Source: Aquilaria yunnanensis (Eukaryota > Streptophyta > Magnoliopsida > Malvales > Thymelaeaceae). From it: a stretch of DNA of 64,000 bases. Shown here piece after piece: positions 11,134-22,894 of the stretch; positions within the stretch are counted from its first letter, which is position 1; each line of letters begins with the position of its first letter. The position numbers were made by a program, and so were the translations under genes. Where the stretch lies: positions 46,746,501 to 46,810,500 of the forward strand of contig CM077596.1 of the NCBI GenBank assembly GCA_039654915.1. Direction: 5' to 3'. The notes below the pieces were generated by a model that was not told the origin of the DNA, made no database searches, and was given only the letters and a program-made list of their open reading frames with translations.

Positions 11134-12456
11134 TTGAAAGCCTCAAAAAAAATAGAAACAGAGGATGTAGAGCTGATCCCCGGCCGAAACACCCGAATCG
11201 GGAAAAAACTGGCTGAGGGAGACAAAAAGAGGCTTGTATCCTTCTTGAGTATGAACAAAGATCTATTTGGCTACTCGTCGAAGGACATGCCTGGGGTCGA
11301 TCCCAACATTATCCATCACAATCTTAAAGTGCAACCGAACTCCAGACCAATTCCCCATAAAAAACGGAGTCTATCGGCTCACAAGAACTCCTTTGTTAAA
11401 GCTGAAGTTAGTCGCCTCCTCGAGGCAGAAGTAATAAGAAAGGTAAAACACCCGAAATGGGTCAGTAATGTGGTTATTGCCACAAAAGACGGAAGTGAAA
11501 AACTCCGAATGTGCATCGATTTCCGAAATCTGAATGACGCCTGCCCAAAAGATTCCTACCCTTTACCAGCCATAGATCAGCTGGTAGATGCAACTGCCGA
11601 ATATGGGCTTCTTAGCTTCCTCGATGCCTTCAGCGGATATCATCATATTCGGATGAATCCCGAGGACGAAGAAAAAATGGCCTTCATCACGGAAATGGGC
11701 ACCTACTACTACATCAGAATGCCATTCGGGCTTAAAAACGCAGGGGCCACCTATCAAAGGCTGATGAACAAGGTATTTGACTCACAGATTGGGAGAAATA
11801 TGGAAGTATACGTTGATAATATGATAGTCAAGAGCAGAATGCCTAGTAATCATATCACTGACTTGGCCGAAACCTTCTAACAGCTTCGGGAGTTCGGCAT
11901 ACATCTTAATCCCGAGAAGTGTGTATTCGGAGTAAGTGCAGGAAAGTTTCTCGGGTTTATGGTATCAGAAAGAGGAATAGACGCTAACCCTGAAAAAGTC
12001 AGAGCCCTGCTGAACTTCCGAACACCCACCTCCATCAAAGACATACAAAGGCTTACCGGGAGGGTCACCTCTCTTAGTAGATTCATCTCCAGGTATGGTG
12101 GCCGATGTCGTCCATTTTTTAAAGTGCTTACTAAAGTCTCCAAAGGCGACAACACCTTCGGGACCCAGGAGCATCCATGGAACACAGAATGCTAAAAAGC
12201 TTGGGATGAGCTTAAAAGCTATCTGACCCACTTGCCAACACTTCAGCAACCTCGGGAAGGGGTGCCTCTCATCCTCTACCTCGCGGTCAAGAAAAAAGCG
12301 GTGAGTTCGGTCTTAGTAAAAGAAGAAGGCAGGAGGCAATGGCCGATATATTATGTAAGCAAGTCCCTGCATGGCGCCGAGACCAGGTACCCATTGCTCC
12401 GAAAGGCTATCTATGCCTTAGTACTCGCAGGAAGGAGATTGCGACCCTACTTTTAG
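11134..12456 (+). pseudogene. Reverse transcriptase and RNase H of the Tat-like element
   Basis: 11134-11880 is one open piece of 248 residues with the RT blocks in order: LRMCIDFRNLNDACPKDSYP, SFLDAFSGYHHI, FGLKNAGATYQR and YVDNMIVKS. The catalytic YVDD is YVDN, so the second essential aspartate is lost. A TAA at 11878 interrupts the chain, which continues in 11881-12195 (NPEKVRALLNF, LTGRVTSLSRFISR) and 12232-12456, where SSVLVKEEGRRQWPIYYVSK and GAETRYPLLRKAIYAL are the connection and RNase H blocks. Known role: copies the element RNA to DNA. Stops at 11878, 12193 and 12455 show that it is dead. Confidence 0.88.
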
Positions 12457-12501
12457 GGACACGCCATCACTGTCCGAAGTAGCCTGCCCCTACGCGATGT
12501 A

Positions 12502-13020
12502 ATGAAAAAAGTGAAACACTCAGGAAGACTATCAAAATGGTGCATCGAACTTAGAGAATATGACATTACATACGAACCTAAAAGGGCAATAAAGGCCCAA
12601 GCACTGGTGGACTTCATTGCCAAAATCCCTAAGATCGTAAATACCGAAGCCATCGCGGAAGACCGAACAGAGGCTGACCCAGAATGGAAGCTCTTTGTCA
12701 ATGGAGCATCAAGCGCAAAACATTAGGGAGTTGGAATAGTCCTTCGGGGGCCCGAAGGCATGGAAGCCTCTAAAGCAATCAAGTTTGATTTTAATGTTAC
12801 CAATAATATTGCCGAATATGAAGCCCTCATAGCCGGACTAAAGATGGCCAAAAAAGTCGGCGTAAAAAACCTTATGGCCCACAGTGATTCACAGTTAATA
12901 GTTCGGCATATGAAAGGGGAGTACGCGGCCAATGACCCAACCTTGGAAAAATATCATAATCTTGTTCAGAAACTCATTGGAGACTTTGATTCGGTACACA
13001 TAAAAAACATGCCCTAAAGT
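12502..13020 (+). pseudogene. Second (archaeal-type) RNase H domain of the Tat-like element
   Basis: After the RNase H tether (WCIELREYDITYEPKRAIKA) a second domain begins: LFVNGASSAKH, then a stop (12724), then GVGIVLRGPEG, NVTNNIAEYEALIAGLKMA and MAHSDSQLIVRHMKGEY. These are the strand with the first acidic residue (here Asn in place of the usual Asp in LFVDGAS), the NNxAEYEAL helix and the SDSQL motif of the extra RNase H found in Tat-group elements. The first catalytic acid (D to N) is therefore missing. A stop at 13017 separates it from integrase. Confidence 0.75.
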
Positions 13021-13222
13021 GATAATACCCAAGCCGATGCCTTGGCCAAATCCAAGGAACCCACCAAAGTGCTGAAGCAACCCAGTACAAAACTAATGTG
13101 CATAAGAGCCTCCAGATGGAGATGGCAGGATCCCATCAAGAAATATCTAGCAACTTTAGAGCTCCCCGAGGACCCTAAATAAACCGCAAAGGTGCGAAAA
13201 CGCTCGGGAAGGTACTTCCTCA

Positions 13223-14342
13223 TTGGAGAACAATTGTACAGGCAAGGGTATGCAAGCCCCTTGCAAAAATGTCATAACAATACTTGAGGAAGTCCACGAA
13301 GGAGTGTGTGGTTCCCATATAGGAACAGACGCCTTCGCTGGGGTACTACTCCGACAAGGTTACTTTTGGCCTACCTTGAGAAAAAACGCAAGGCAGTTTG
13401 TCCAAAGATGTGACAATTGCCAAAGGCACGCCAACATAAAAAAGCTACCCTCGGAAAGAATAAACTCAGCAAATTATCCTTGCCCCTTTGCCGTGTGGGG
13501 TATTGATCTCATTGGACCTCTCCCAAATGCTCCCGATGGGGTAAAGTTCTACATAGTCGCAGTAGACTATTTCACCAAGTGGATAGAAGCAGAACCCCTA
13601 ATATCAATCTCGGCAAAGGATGCCCAAAAGTTTGTATGGAAGAACATCATATGCCGATTTGGCATACCGAGGGTAATAATGGCCGATAATGGAACTCAGT
13701 TTATGGGCAGAGGGTTCCAGGAATTCATTGCTGACCTCGGCATAAAAATACATTTTGCTCCAGTAGCCGACCCTCAAAGTAACTGGCAGGTCGAAGTATC
13801 CAACAGGACAATAAAGGATGGCTTGAAGAAAAGACTAAAGGAGGCAAAGGGGAAATGGCCAGGAGAGCTCCCGAGTATACTGTGGAGTTACCGTATGACT
13901 CCCCAAAGAACTACGGGGGAAACTCCCTTCTTGCTCATATACGGAACAGAAGCCATTATTCCCATAGAGGTCATACAGCCTTCAATAAGAATACAAGTGT
14001 TCGACAAAGAAGGAAATGATCTTGGATTGAGGACAAAATTGGACCTCGCCGAAGAGCATCGCGAAATGGCCGAACTAAGAAGGAAGGCCTTCCAACAAAG
14101 AATAGCTCACGCAGCTAACTTGCATGTGAGAGAAAAAAGGATAAAAAAACGGAGATCTTATTCTCCGAAAGGCCGAATTCGAGCCACAAAGGTCATCAGA
14201 AGGGGTACTTCGGGCAAACTGGAGTGGACCTTATTTGGTTCTCGACGAAGTTCGCCCAGGGGTTTATAAATTGGGTAACACCGAGGGAGTAGAGTTGAAG
14301 AATACCTGGCATTTAGACTCTCTGAAAAAATTCTACACTTAG
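13223..14342 (+). pseudogene. Integrase of the Tat-like element
   Basis: The 348-residue piece starts close to the zinc-binding HHCC domain (HEGVCGSHIG, then RQFVQRCDNCQRHA), followed by the catalytic core: WGIDLIGPLP (first D), IMADNGTQF (second D) and the region QSNWQVEVSNRTI with the third acid E. In the last motif the usual Gly is Trp. The C-terminal tail (GEL...EWTL and, one frame over, GVELKNTWHLDSLKKFYT near 14280-14340) is reached only by a frameshift at about 14150. Integrase inserts the DNA copy; this one is damaged. Confidence 0.85.
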
Positions 14343-14658
14343 ACATTTTTTCAAAGAAAACTTGTAACTACTCCTCCCCGAAGTTGTCAATAAAATACAT
14401 GCCGAACATGGCCGCATTACTGGAGAAATGTTCCTCAAATGGTTTTCTCTTCGGAACAGACTCCTTGCTGGAATCTAAAAATGCGGAAAAAGTCTAAAAG
14501 ACTCTCCGAAAATATAGGCGCAGGTGTCCGCCAAAGATTACACTAACTTCTGATGACTCATATTCGGGAGAAAGAATGGAGATTGAAAAAAAAATCTTCA
14601 TTAAAAATCTTAAGGCAAAAATACAAAGTATCGGGAGTACAAGAAAGAAAGAAGAGGC

Positions 14659-17139
14659 CTATGACTGCACGGGGGCATCCGATGTCTCTTCAACATCGTC
14701 ATCTTTAGGTGGCTCAGTCAAAGGCACAAGTCCAACTAGAGGGAGATTGAGAAACTTGATCTTAGACCATGAAGACCTGGGCTCTTTGGGAAAGTCTAAG
14801 GCAGACAGGTAAGAAAGATCAAGCCCAGGGTGCCTGGCAAGGACCTGGTGGCGCGTCAAGCAGAAGCCGTCTTGGTAAGACACCTTCGACATCTGCTCGG
14901 TCTGATCCTTCTCGACACTAAGAGCAGCCAGCTTGGCCTTGAGTGCATCAATCCTCTCCTCCAGCTTTTTCTTCTTTTGCTCTTCATCTACTTCTTCTTC
15001 AACGACTCAACTTCAACTTGGAGCTCGGCGTTCAAAGCAAGCCCCTTCGTAAGATTTTCGCTATCCTGAGCATTTACCTCCCGAAGGGCCTCGTTCTTCG
15101 AAGAGAGAGCGGCACACTTTGAACCGAGGTCTTTGACCTTGGCTGAGAAGTTAAGACGAAGCTCCTGCTTGCTAGCCGCAAGCTCGACCTGAAGATTCAC
15201 TATGTCCTCCTTTGCAATCTTGTTCAACTCACCGTATTTGAGGACATATTTGGCGCAGAGCTCCTTCATCTTGCTCAGAGAATCTTCGGACCGAGAACGG
15301 GACTCCATTTGCTTTGCTGCCCAGGCACGGAAGTATCCGCTATATGCCAGAAGCTGCAAAAAAAAAAAGGGCCCTAAACAAGCATCAGAAGAAGATAAGA
15401 ACTTAGAAGACAAATTTTCTAAGTAAAAAATAAGGAAGAACCACCTGGGCGGCATGCTCAGTCATCCTCGCTATGAGGATCTCTTCATTAGGGCATTCGG
15501 TGACAAGCGACTGGAAGGTGGCGTTGGTCATCACCCCCGTCGCCATCTGGGGAGCCATCAGCTGGCTATCATCAGAGAACAAATTCATGTCCTCTGTGAA
15601 CGTCCAAAAGGGCTCCCTTGGCACCTTATCTTGTGGGATCTTCCTGTCCTGAAGAGCCCTCCAACGAGCGTGAGCCTTCATCCAAGGAGCAGCAAGCATG
15701 TCCTCTGCAATATCTCACCGAAGTTTCGTCAAAACATCATCCCTTAGCCATTCATCCAAAAAATCGTGGATGCGAAAGATACTAAGACTTGGAGAAGAAT
15801 GGCTAAGGAACCAACCTGGAGGAATTTCGGCAACGTCATTCTCAGACTCATCCTCCCGGACCTCACCAGGAACATTCTTTCCTTTCCTTTTTCTGCTCTC
15901 CTCGAGCTCCTGAGCAGACCTTTGCCCCGCCGAAGTCTTGGCAGTAAAAATAGGGCTTAACGTCGCCCCGAGGAGGGCAGGATCCGAAGGAGGATCCACA
16001 GGGGTTAGAGGTTGGGCAGGGGATTGATCTTCCACCTCAACTACATCTTCGGGGGGAGGAGTGGTAGCCTTAGCCTTCTTGGACTTAGAAGGACCGCCGG
16101 CCGTCTTCTTCCTCTTGGCAGGTGCCTTCTTGCGCGCTTGCTCCCCCATCTCGGCTTGCCCAAGAAAGAGTGACTTGTAGAAGTCAGCAGATTGATCGCC
16201 CATCTCTGTAAAAGGATAAAATATCAATGTAAGTAAAAAAGAAAAACAGAAATCAAACCCTGGAAAGTGACTTACTCTCAGCGAAAGCCTCATATGATAT
16301 CTCGCCTCGAAGGAGCATAACTATCCAAGCCTTCTTACCTGGAAGAACAGGCACGGGCATACTAGGGTCACTCTTGTGCGCGTTCACCACTCCCAATTCG
16401 CGAAGGACCTCCTTGGTCATGAGGTCCCACTTGATGGGAAAAGGGTAGAATGAACGCGGAGGGCCCTCAGGGTCCCAGTTTACCACAGCCTGAATAAGTC
16501 TATCAAACTTATCGAACTAGGCAAGCACCACTGGAGTTAGGAGCTTCCGGGGATCAACGACATCAATCTTCAGAATCCCTGAACCCCATCTGGTCGACAC
16601 GTAGCTCCAAAAGTCAGGGACTCGAAGAAAGAAAAACTTCTTTTGCCACCCTTGCCAGCTGTCCTTGTTGTCGAAGGTGAAAGTAAAACTTCTTACTCCC
16701 GGACCCTCGAGGAAGCAAAAAGTAAAAGCCGCCCTTCGGGACCGGGTGAAGTTTGTAGTATTGCATGAAGAAAAGAAAGTGGAGGTCTATCTTAAATACC
16801 CCACACATGCAGAGGAAAGAATTGAAGTAAAAGTAAGAATTAGGGGGGAGTTGATTCACGGCAATCCCGTGGAACTTGCAAAATTCACATATCATCTGAT
16901 GGGGAGGATACCGAAGACCAGCCCTCAACTGAGCTCGGTAAACGGTAACTTCATCCGAATCAGCCGCATAACCGTATGAACCCGGGATAGGTAACCTCGG
17001 GACGGCGTACGAAGGAAGGTAATACTTGGCCATCCACTTCGTCATCTTCTCCGAAGTGGTGGAACAAGGGTTATATTCAAGGGCAAGAAAGTTTTCAGGA
17101 AAAGCTCGGACAGTCATCAACGGGGTCGGATTCGACATT
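14659..17139 (-). pseudogene. Antisense ORF of the Tat-like element (putative gypsy-type transposon protein)
   Basis: On the strand opposite to gag-pol, in order: 17139-16614 with MSNPTPLMTV and a core EKMTKWMAKYYLPSYAV, QLRAGLRYPPHQMICEFCKF and YYKLHPVPKGGFYF; 16486-16253; 16205-15715 starting MGDQSADFYKSL with a basic Lys/Arg-rich part; 15699-15403; a heptad-rich coiled coil at 15400-14988; and a tail with RHQVLARHPGLDLSYL at 14830-14880. I recognise the core as the plant antisense-ORF domain filed as putative gypsy type transposon (PF04195). The pieces are partly joined by intron-like gaps and partly broken by stops (for example near 16520). Its role is not known; being antisense to the element, it needs its own promoter. 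Confidence 0.75.
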
Positions 17140-17239
17140 TTTGAAAGGAAGAAGTATGACCTCGGGAAAAATAAACCTCGAAAGGAAAAAGAAAAAGAAC
17201 TATAGAAGGAAGCACCCACCAAAGGTTCTGCCAAAGTCT

Positions 17240-17814
17240 GGGTTGAGAAACGCTGCGAAGAGTTGCCTAAGATCGCTCTGCCGTAGGAACCACCATCAGA
17301 AAAAGGAAAAATACAAGAGAAGGCTCTAGAGCAGATGAAAGCAAAAGCAAAGAGTGAGGCAAAAATGGGACGAAAGGCGCTTATATAGACCGAAGAAGGA
17401 TAAGCGAAACGTCGTCATTATTATCCCTCGAAGATGTAACAGCCTCATTATTACTTGGAGGCGGAGAGGCACAGTTAGCACGACCGACGTAACTATCTTG
17501 CCATCAACTAGCGTCCACGTGTCATCCAGCGTGAAGAATCAGGGCACGCCCCTCTGACATCGTGAAAACCCAGACGCGGTTATCCATGACTGACACGTCT
17601 TACCAAAGGATGTGATGATTCACAAATCCGCAGCAGAAAAAGCGGGAACAGAAGTAACATGCGCCCCGAGGTCATCAATGGAGCTAGGGAAGGGTCCCTC
17701 GGCTATGAGGGAACGCTTTCAGGAGAAGAATGATCCCTCAAATAAAGTTCCGACCACAAATTCGGTGAAAAAGCCTCCCCGGAAGCACGCAGCCGAAGCT
17801 CCCGCTTCAACTTT
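17240..17814. other. Spacer between antisense ORF and 3' LTR
   Basis: Holds the presumed antisense promoter and leader. Short plus-strand frames here lack any domain and carry the base bias of the other strand, so they are not called genes. Confidence 0.5.
17380..17389 (-). promoter_or_regulatory. TATA-like box for the antisense ORF
   Basis: The minus strand reads TCTATATAAG, 240 bases upstream of the antisense ATG at 17139. It is the only good TATA box between the antisense ORF and the 3' LTR. Promoter function is inferred from position. Confidence 0.45.
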
Positions 17815-17838
17815 CCCGGGGGGAGGGCGGGGGGGGGA
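17815..17838 (+). other. Polypurine tract of the Tat-like element
   Basis: CCCGGGGGGAGGGCGGGGGG and following purines directly before the 3' LTR (starts 17839). Such tracts prime plus-strand DNA synthesis. Confidence 0.75.
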
Positions 17839-18627
17839 TGTGATAGCCGAAGTGCCCATCACCTCCTGGGCCCCCGAATTTGGACAAAGTACCAACCTCG
17901 GCAGAAAAATCATCTGCCGAGGTTGGAAGGGTATTCGACCTCCGTAGTTCGACCTCGGCATTCCTCTGTTCCAGGGAACAATGGTATCAACCCCGGGTCG
18001 CGATTAAACCACCTTCAGAAGTGAAGATAGCCTTGGGAAAGACTACCCTTAGAGAGTATGTTCCTGTGAATTATAGAGTAACCTTGGAGAAGTACGACAG
18101 AAGCATTTAAGGAGCCTCTGACACATCCCCAACAAGTCGTCCCCAAACACGTTCTGACACGCCGCTTGCAGGGATGTGCCGCTGGCAGGGACATCCTATC
18201 ACGCCACTCTCGGGACGCCTAGGCTCCTAGCCAGGCGGCCTATGATCGGTTAAATGTCCTTTCACTTCCCCAAGACGTGGATCACATCCCGTCGAACACG
18301 TGTCATGATCTGAGACGGCCACATGAGGAGAACTACTACTGTTCGCTCCTCCATAAATACTCAGAAAACGCCCCAGGTAGGGCAGGGTCTTGAAAATACC
18401 AGAGACCATACTTCTCCGTTATCTGTCATCTCTTTATCCACTAAATAACTGACTTGCGCATCGGAGGCTCCTCCCCGGAAACATACTCCGGGGACCTCCT
18501 AACCTCTGTTTTCCAGGCATTTCAGGCACTCTCCCCTGGGAAACCTCTTCTTCCTCAGGCACTCTCCTCCATCAGAAGTCCCCCTCGCTCGTACCATGGC
18601 ACACGATGAAACTACCGCTAGGCACCA
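17839..18627 (+). repeat. Second LTR of the Tat-like element
   Basis: 789 bp, begins TGTGATAGCC and ends GGCACCA. It is followed by a PBS and gag sequence rather than by flanking DNA, so it serves as 3' LTR to the left unit and 5' LTR to a truncated right unit. Confidence 0.85.
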
Positions 18628-19239
18628 CTTGGCGCCGTCTGTGGGAACTCTTTCCCATGTCGCTGTCGTAGAGACTCGGCGCTCAAAGGACAAAGGGATT
18701 CCAAGATCCCCCATTGTGCCCGAGGCTCAGCCGGCGACTACCGTGCCCGTGGTAGAGACTTCCGGGATGGAAGATGACCGCCTAGTAACGGTGACGATGA
18801 GCTTCCTACGAGACTTCCAGCGTTCCATCGTCGCTGAAATAAGTCAACAGCTTGATCAGAGGTTGCCCCAACCTCCTCTAGTCCGAAGGGCCTCGCCCCG
18901 GCCGCTCGTTGGGAAAGGAGTTCAAGGTCCACCCACCGAAGTTCTGGGAGTGGGGACTCCTTTGATGCCTCCTCAACAAAAAATGAGCTCGTTGAGGTAC
19001 GGCCCACCAGAAGGGGAGCCCCAAAAGAGACTAGGGCCTCCTGCCAACGAAGTGCGTCCCCCCACCGAAGGTCCCCATCCCCTCCTCGCCGAAGCCGTTC
19101 CCCAAGGAGAAGGAGGAATTCGCCATTACAGGCGAATACGCGGCAGCAGGGAGAAGTCAACACGGCTGTCCTCATGGAGAAAATCCTGGGAAGACTGGAG
19201 AAGGTCGAGAGACAGATCTCCCGAAAACCAATTTGGTCC
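18628..19239 (+). pseudogene. gag: Truncated second gag copy after the second LTR
   Basis: PBS at 18630, then a frame open from ATG 18596 through MEDDRLVTVTMSFLRDFQRS to about 19180. It is about 95 percent alike to 8980-9590. Homology stops abruptly at about 19239, within the segment matching GGTC(C/T)AG near 9589, and decayed chromovirus internal sequence begins. It shows one base-pair deletion relative to the first copy near 18900 that keeps a different frame open. Confidence 0.8.
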
Positions 19240-22200
19240 AGCTTTGATTAAACCCTTGGAGTGGTTAAGGTTTTACTTAGAACCTTAAGGCTAGCAGGAT
19301 GCAGTGATCTGTGGTTGTAGTTTATTAAATAGTGTGGCAATTGTTTAGAGGGTATAAGAGTTGACTTAACCATGCCAGTCATAAATGATCCTTGGAAGTA
19401 TCCAAAAGGTAAGGGTGACTAGCGTGGAAAAATTGGTAGGTCAGGCTATGAATTAAGCCTTAAGTTGATCAAACTTGTACCTATGGTGTAAGGAATACTT
19501 TATGCGCTATAGGGGCAGTTTAAGGAAATACAACCTTGAGACAATTACGGCCAATCCAATTCTGAGCAGTGTTGCACACAAGTTACTAGGGGTTACCAAG
19601 TAAGGGAAGATTGAATTCTCTAAGCACCTGTAAGTAAGGTAAAAGGGCTTATAAAGCCAAAAGTTAACTTCAGGAACTTGACGTTATGGGTGAAGAGAAA
19701 GTAAGTGGTACCCTAAGGACTCGTAATAATTGCGATAAGTTGATCAAATAATGGTTAAAGACCATAACCCATAGGTCCCAAAACTATGATGTTGTCTTTA
19801 AAGGTGTAGTTCCTTAAAGAGGGGAGTATGTTGACTTTTAGTAAGTTGGTCAATGTTCAAGAGTTAACATGAGCCTTAAAGTCTAAAAAGGTAACATCTG
19901 GATCCCTAGGAAATTTACAACCTAAAATGGGAGTAAAAAATGGGACCATGCAAACACTGTTAGTCGAGTGGCTTTAAGGACAAACCAAGTAAGTTAAAAA
20001 TGAGTTGTTCTCAACAATATAAAACCGGGACCTAATAGTTGATGAGAACACCCATGGAGACAGAATGAACTTTAACTAGTAGACTTATGCCTGGTATTTT
20101 TGTTATGATCTATGTTGACCTAATGTTGCTCATGAAAAGTGAAAGCGAATTGGGTAGTGTTCTTCAATGTTTGGGAGTTTAATTAATTTAGATAATGTGG
20201 TTTATTGCCAGTTCAAAACAGCTAGGAAAGCTTTAAACCAAAAGGATAAGAGTGTGATCCTAAGTTAACCTAAAGGTTCATAAGAAAAAATTCTCTAAGA
20301 TCCAAAGTGTACTCCACAATTGAAAGGTCCCAGATGAATCAGAAAGAATAGATGGGTGTAAATGCCAAATTATGGTCTTAAATATAGAAAAGCTCAAGAT
20401 GGAGCTATGTGTGAGTAGAAGTAATATCCTCATTAGTAGGTTCATGGCAACTGAAAGCTAAGGTTCACTAAAAAATTAAGTGAGCTTAAGGAGCCTAAAA
20501 AGAAAATTGAATTCTTTATTTTCTTAAGGGATAAGAAGTTAGCTAAGTATTTTAAGAGTCTAGGTGTGGTCTACTGATGAATAATAAAGACTCTTGAACA
20601 AGTAGGTCGCCAAGAAAGGAACCAAAACCTCGAGGGAAGATCGTTGAGGCTAAGGTATTTAGAACTACCTAGAGAGTCCCAAAAGTTGAGCTACTGAATG
20701 ATAACCTTGAATCACTAAGAGCCCAAAAGGATGAGTCATAATAAAGGCTTTAAGAAATCTTAGTGTTCAAAGAGACTTCATATACTTAAGTGAAATATAA
20801 GATAAAGATTTGCCAAGTAAGACTTCTTCGAGCATAAGGAGGTTGTAAGCCTCAGTTAAGTCTAAGGGTGCATACACTATGGGTTATGAATGTGTAGATC
20901 ACACTAAGTAATCATGGTGGTTAGCACATAAGGATGGGCTAATGAGGCAAAGACCTAAGAATTTGCCCAATTGTCAGAAGGCAAGATGTAGGTATCAAAG
21001 TGGTCCCCAAGAAAGCATAAAGTCAGTAAGTCTCATTCAAGTATAAGAGTTCAAAAAACTCATGGGTGGCATTTAAATTGCGTTAACCCGATGGGTTTAG
21101 GGTGTTAACAAAGACCCTATGGATTCCATGAGAAACCAAGATAAGTATAAGGGCAAATGCTAAATGCTAAGTTGCAATCAAGCAAACTAGAATTCCTGAG
21201 AAGGCCACGTGTATGGCACGAGTTGTGGGACACAAAATGTACCAAAGTGTATGAGCTAAAAGAGAACCGTGAAAAGCTAAACGCCAAGAGTCCTAAGGGT
21301 TTACTAAGAAAAGTTAAGGAGGGTTATGGTGCCCAAGAGAACTCAATGCCAATTATACACCCAAGGTGGCCAAGTAATTAAGCTAAGGCCTACCTGTTGA
21401 GTAGAGTGGGGTATTTTAAGCACCTTAGCAAGTTTATCAATGGCACTAAGGATTAGTGTTAAGTAATTTAGAAAGACCTAAGAAAAGGTGATAATGGCCT
21501 AAAACACCGCATGGCAGAGAAGGCCAAGCTGATTAAGGAATGACTTCTAAGTAATAAAGAATGAATGAGCATGCCAAGGGTGTCTTAAGAAAAAAGGGCC
21601 AAGAAATGGCTAGGTGACTAAAGACTAGTCAAGGACCATGAGCATGTTAAGTGATTGCCTAGAGGAGTCAATTGTTGAAGAATTAGGTAGTCTGTGTTAC
21701 ACCTAAGGATACCCGAAATATAAGAAGTCTATGTCGACTAAGGAGCCTATACCAAGATCAAAGGTGTCAGACTTATGAATGTCCTAAAGTGGCTACAAAA
21801 ACCTAAGGTAGTAAGTATGAATGGCAATGGAATCATACTTAAGGCACTAAAACGCAATGGCACCAAAGGTAAGTTATCATAAGAAGTATGTGCCTACGGC
21901 ATTAAGGGGCAACAAGATTAAAGATGCACCTAAGAATTGACTTGAGTGCCTAAGTCATGTGTAAGAGTTACTAAGTCAAAAATGTGTCCTGAGTACTAAG
22001 GGGCACTAAGTGGCAACAAAATTTGATGTAACCAAGGTGGCTTAAAAGTCTAAGATGAATGTATGCGTTGGCAAGTTGAATTGTGCCAAGAGCGCTAAGG
22101 TGGTGGTAACTAAGAAACATCTAAGTAGGGCTTGAAAGCCTAAGTGAAGTGTAAGATTGTGACAAGTCCCACCAAGGGTAAAAACTCCAAGTAGAAGACT

Positions 22201-22554
22201 AAGCATTCCCAAAGGTAACCCAACAGGGAGAATGGCCAAAAAGGAGCAAGTTAGCTCCAAGTTACATAGGCTTAAGTGAAAATTAGGAGTATGGGGATGT
22301 GCCTTGTGAATCAAGGTAAAGCATACACCCTATATGTAATGTCTCCAACGAAAGGTCTTCTAAGAAGTACCTTAAGAAGTTTCTTGACTAACCAGTCAAT
22401 AAGCGAAGAACATAAAATGAGCTTGTGGTTAAGGAGCTATAGGCAACCATAGTAAGGAAAAGACCATGAGTAAAAAAACTGAGCAGGATATAAAAGGATT
22501 ATTGTCCAAGTGTTGTGCTTGGTTGAGAATCGAAATTTGGAGGACCAAATTTCT
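19240..22554 (+). pseudogene. Decayed internal region of the chromovirus-like element
   Basis: No long frames; very rich in TAAG and CTAAGG, with few CG pairs, as in heavily methylated and mutated old copies. Domain motifs are mostly unreadable. The only recognisable part is the pol end before the right LTR (22395-22555). The region between is assigned by position between the two LTRs. Confidence 0.5.
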
Positions 22555-22894
22555 TAAAGAAGAAAAAATTTAAAGGCTCTACAAGTATTTCCTATAGTTT
22601 AGAGCTAAGGTAAGTAAATCCCAAGATATGTTTCCTCAAATAAGAATTTTAATAAACAAGTCAAGCAAGTAAAGTAAGCTTCATAAGGGTTCCTAAATGT
22701 TAATCAAAACCTAAGGGTTGTAAGGGCAAGATAGTAATTTTGACCCAAGTTGGTAACATGATAATAATTTTAGTGAAATTATTGTCATGTAAGTGAAAGT
22801 GACTAAAATTATCAAGACCATAAGTGTTGTGGCTCATTAGAACCAATAAGTGATGGGGAAGGGCTTATTTGCACCAAGTAAAGATGTTGAGGGC
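22555..22894 (+). repeat. Right LTR of the chromovirus, first part (split by insertion)
   Basis: Matches 6547-6877 (for example GGCTCTACAAGTATTTCCTA versus AAGCTCTATAAGTACTTCCT). It is cut at AGGGC (22890-22894); the same sequence resumes at 35448 after the inserted element. Confidence 0.8.
22890..22894 (+). other. Target site duplication AGGGC (left)
   Basis: AGGGC directly before the 5' LTR; the same five bases follow the 3' LTR at 35448-35452. The chromovirus left LTR has one copy in the uninterrupted context GTTGAGGGCTTAAGTG at 6873-6877. Confidence 0.9.

Larger units (their letters stand above)
8188..19239 (+). mobile_element. Tat-like Ty3/gypsy element with antisense ORF; LTR-internal-LTR-partial gag structure
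   Basis: Order on the plus strand: LTR 8188-8977, PBS, gag, protease, RT, RNase H, second RNase H, integrase, an antisense gene, purine tract, LTR 17839-18627, PBS again, then a gag copy that stops matching at about 19239. A second RNase H domain between RNase H and integrase and an antisense ORF after integrase are established traits of the Tat group. All coding parts carry stops or frameshifts, and the RT has YVDN, so the copy is dead. The left edge falls inside the chromovirus LTR. The right edge is not an LTR end but a truncated second internal region. Confidence 0.85.

Noticed and set aside
15202..15960. Plus-strand frames opposite the antisense ORF
   Set aside because: Shadows of the coiled-coil and basic parts of the minus-strand gene.
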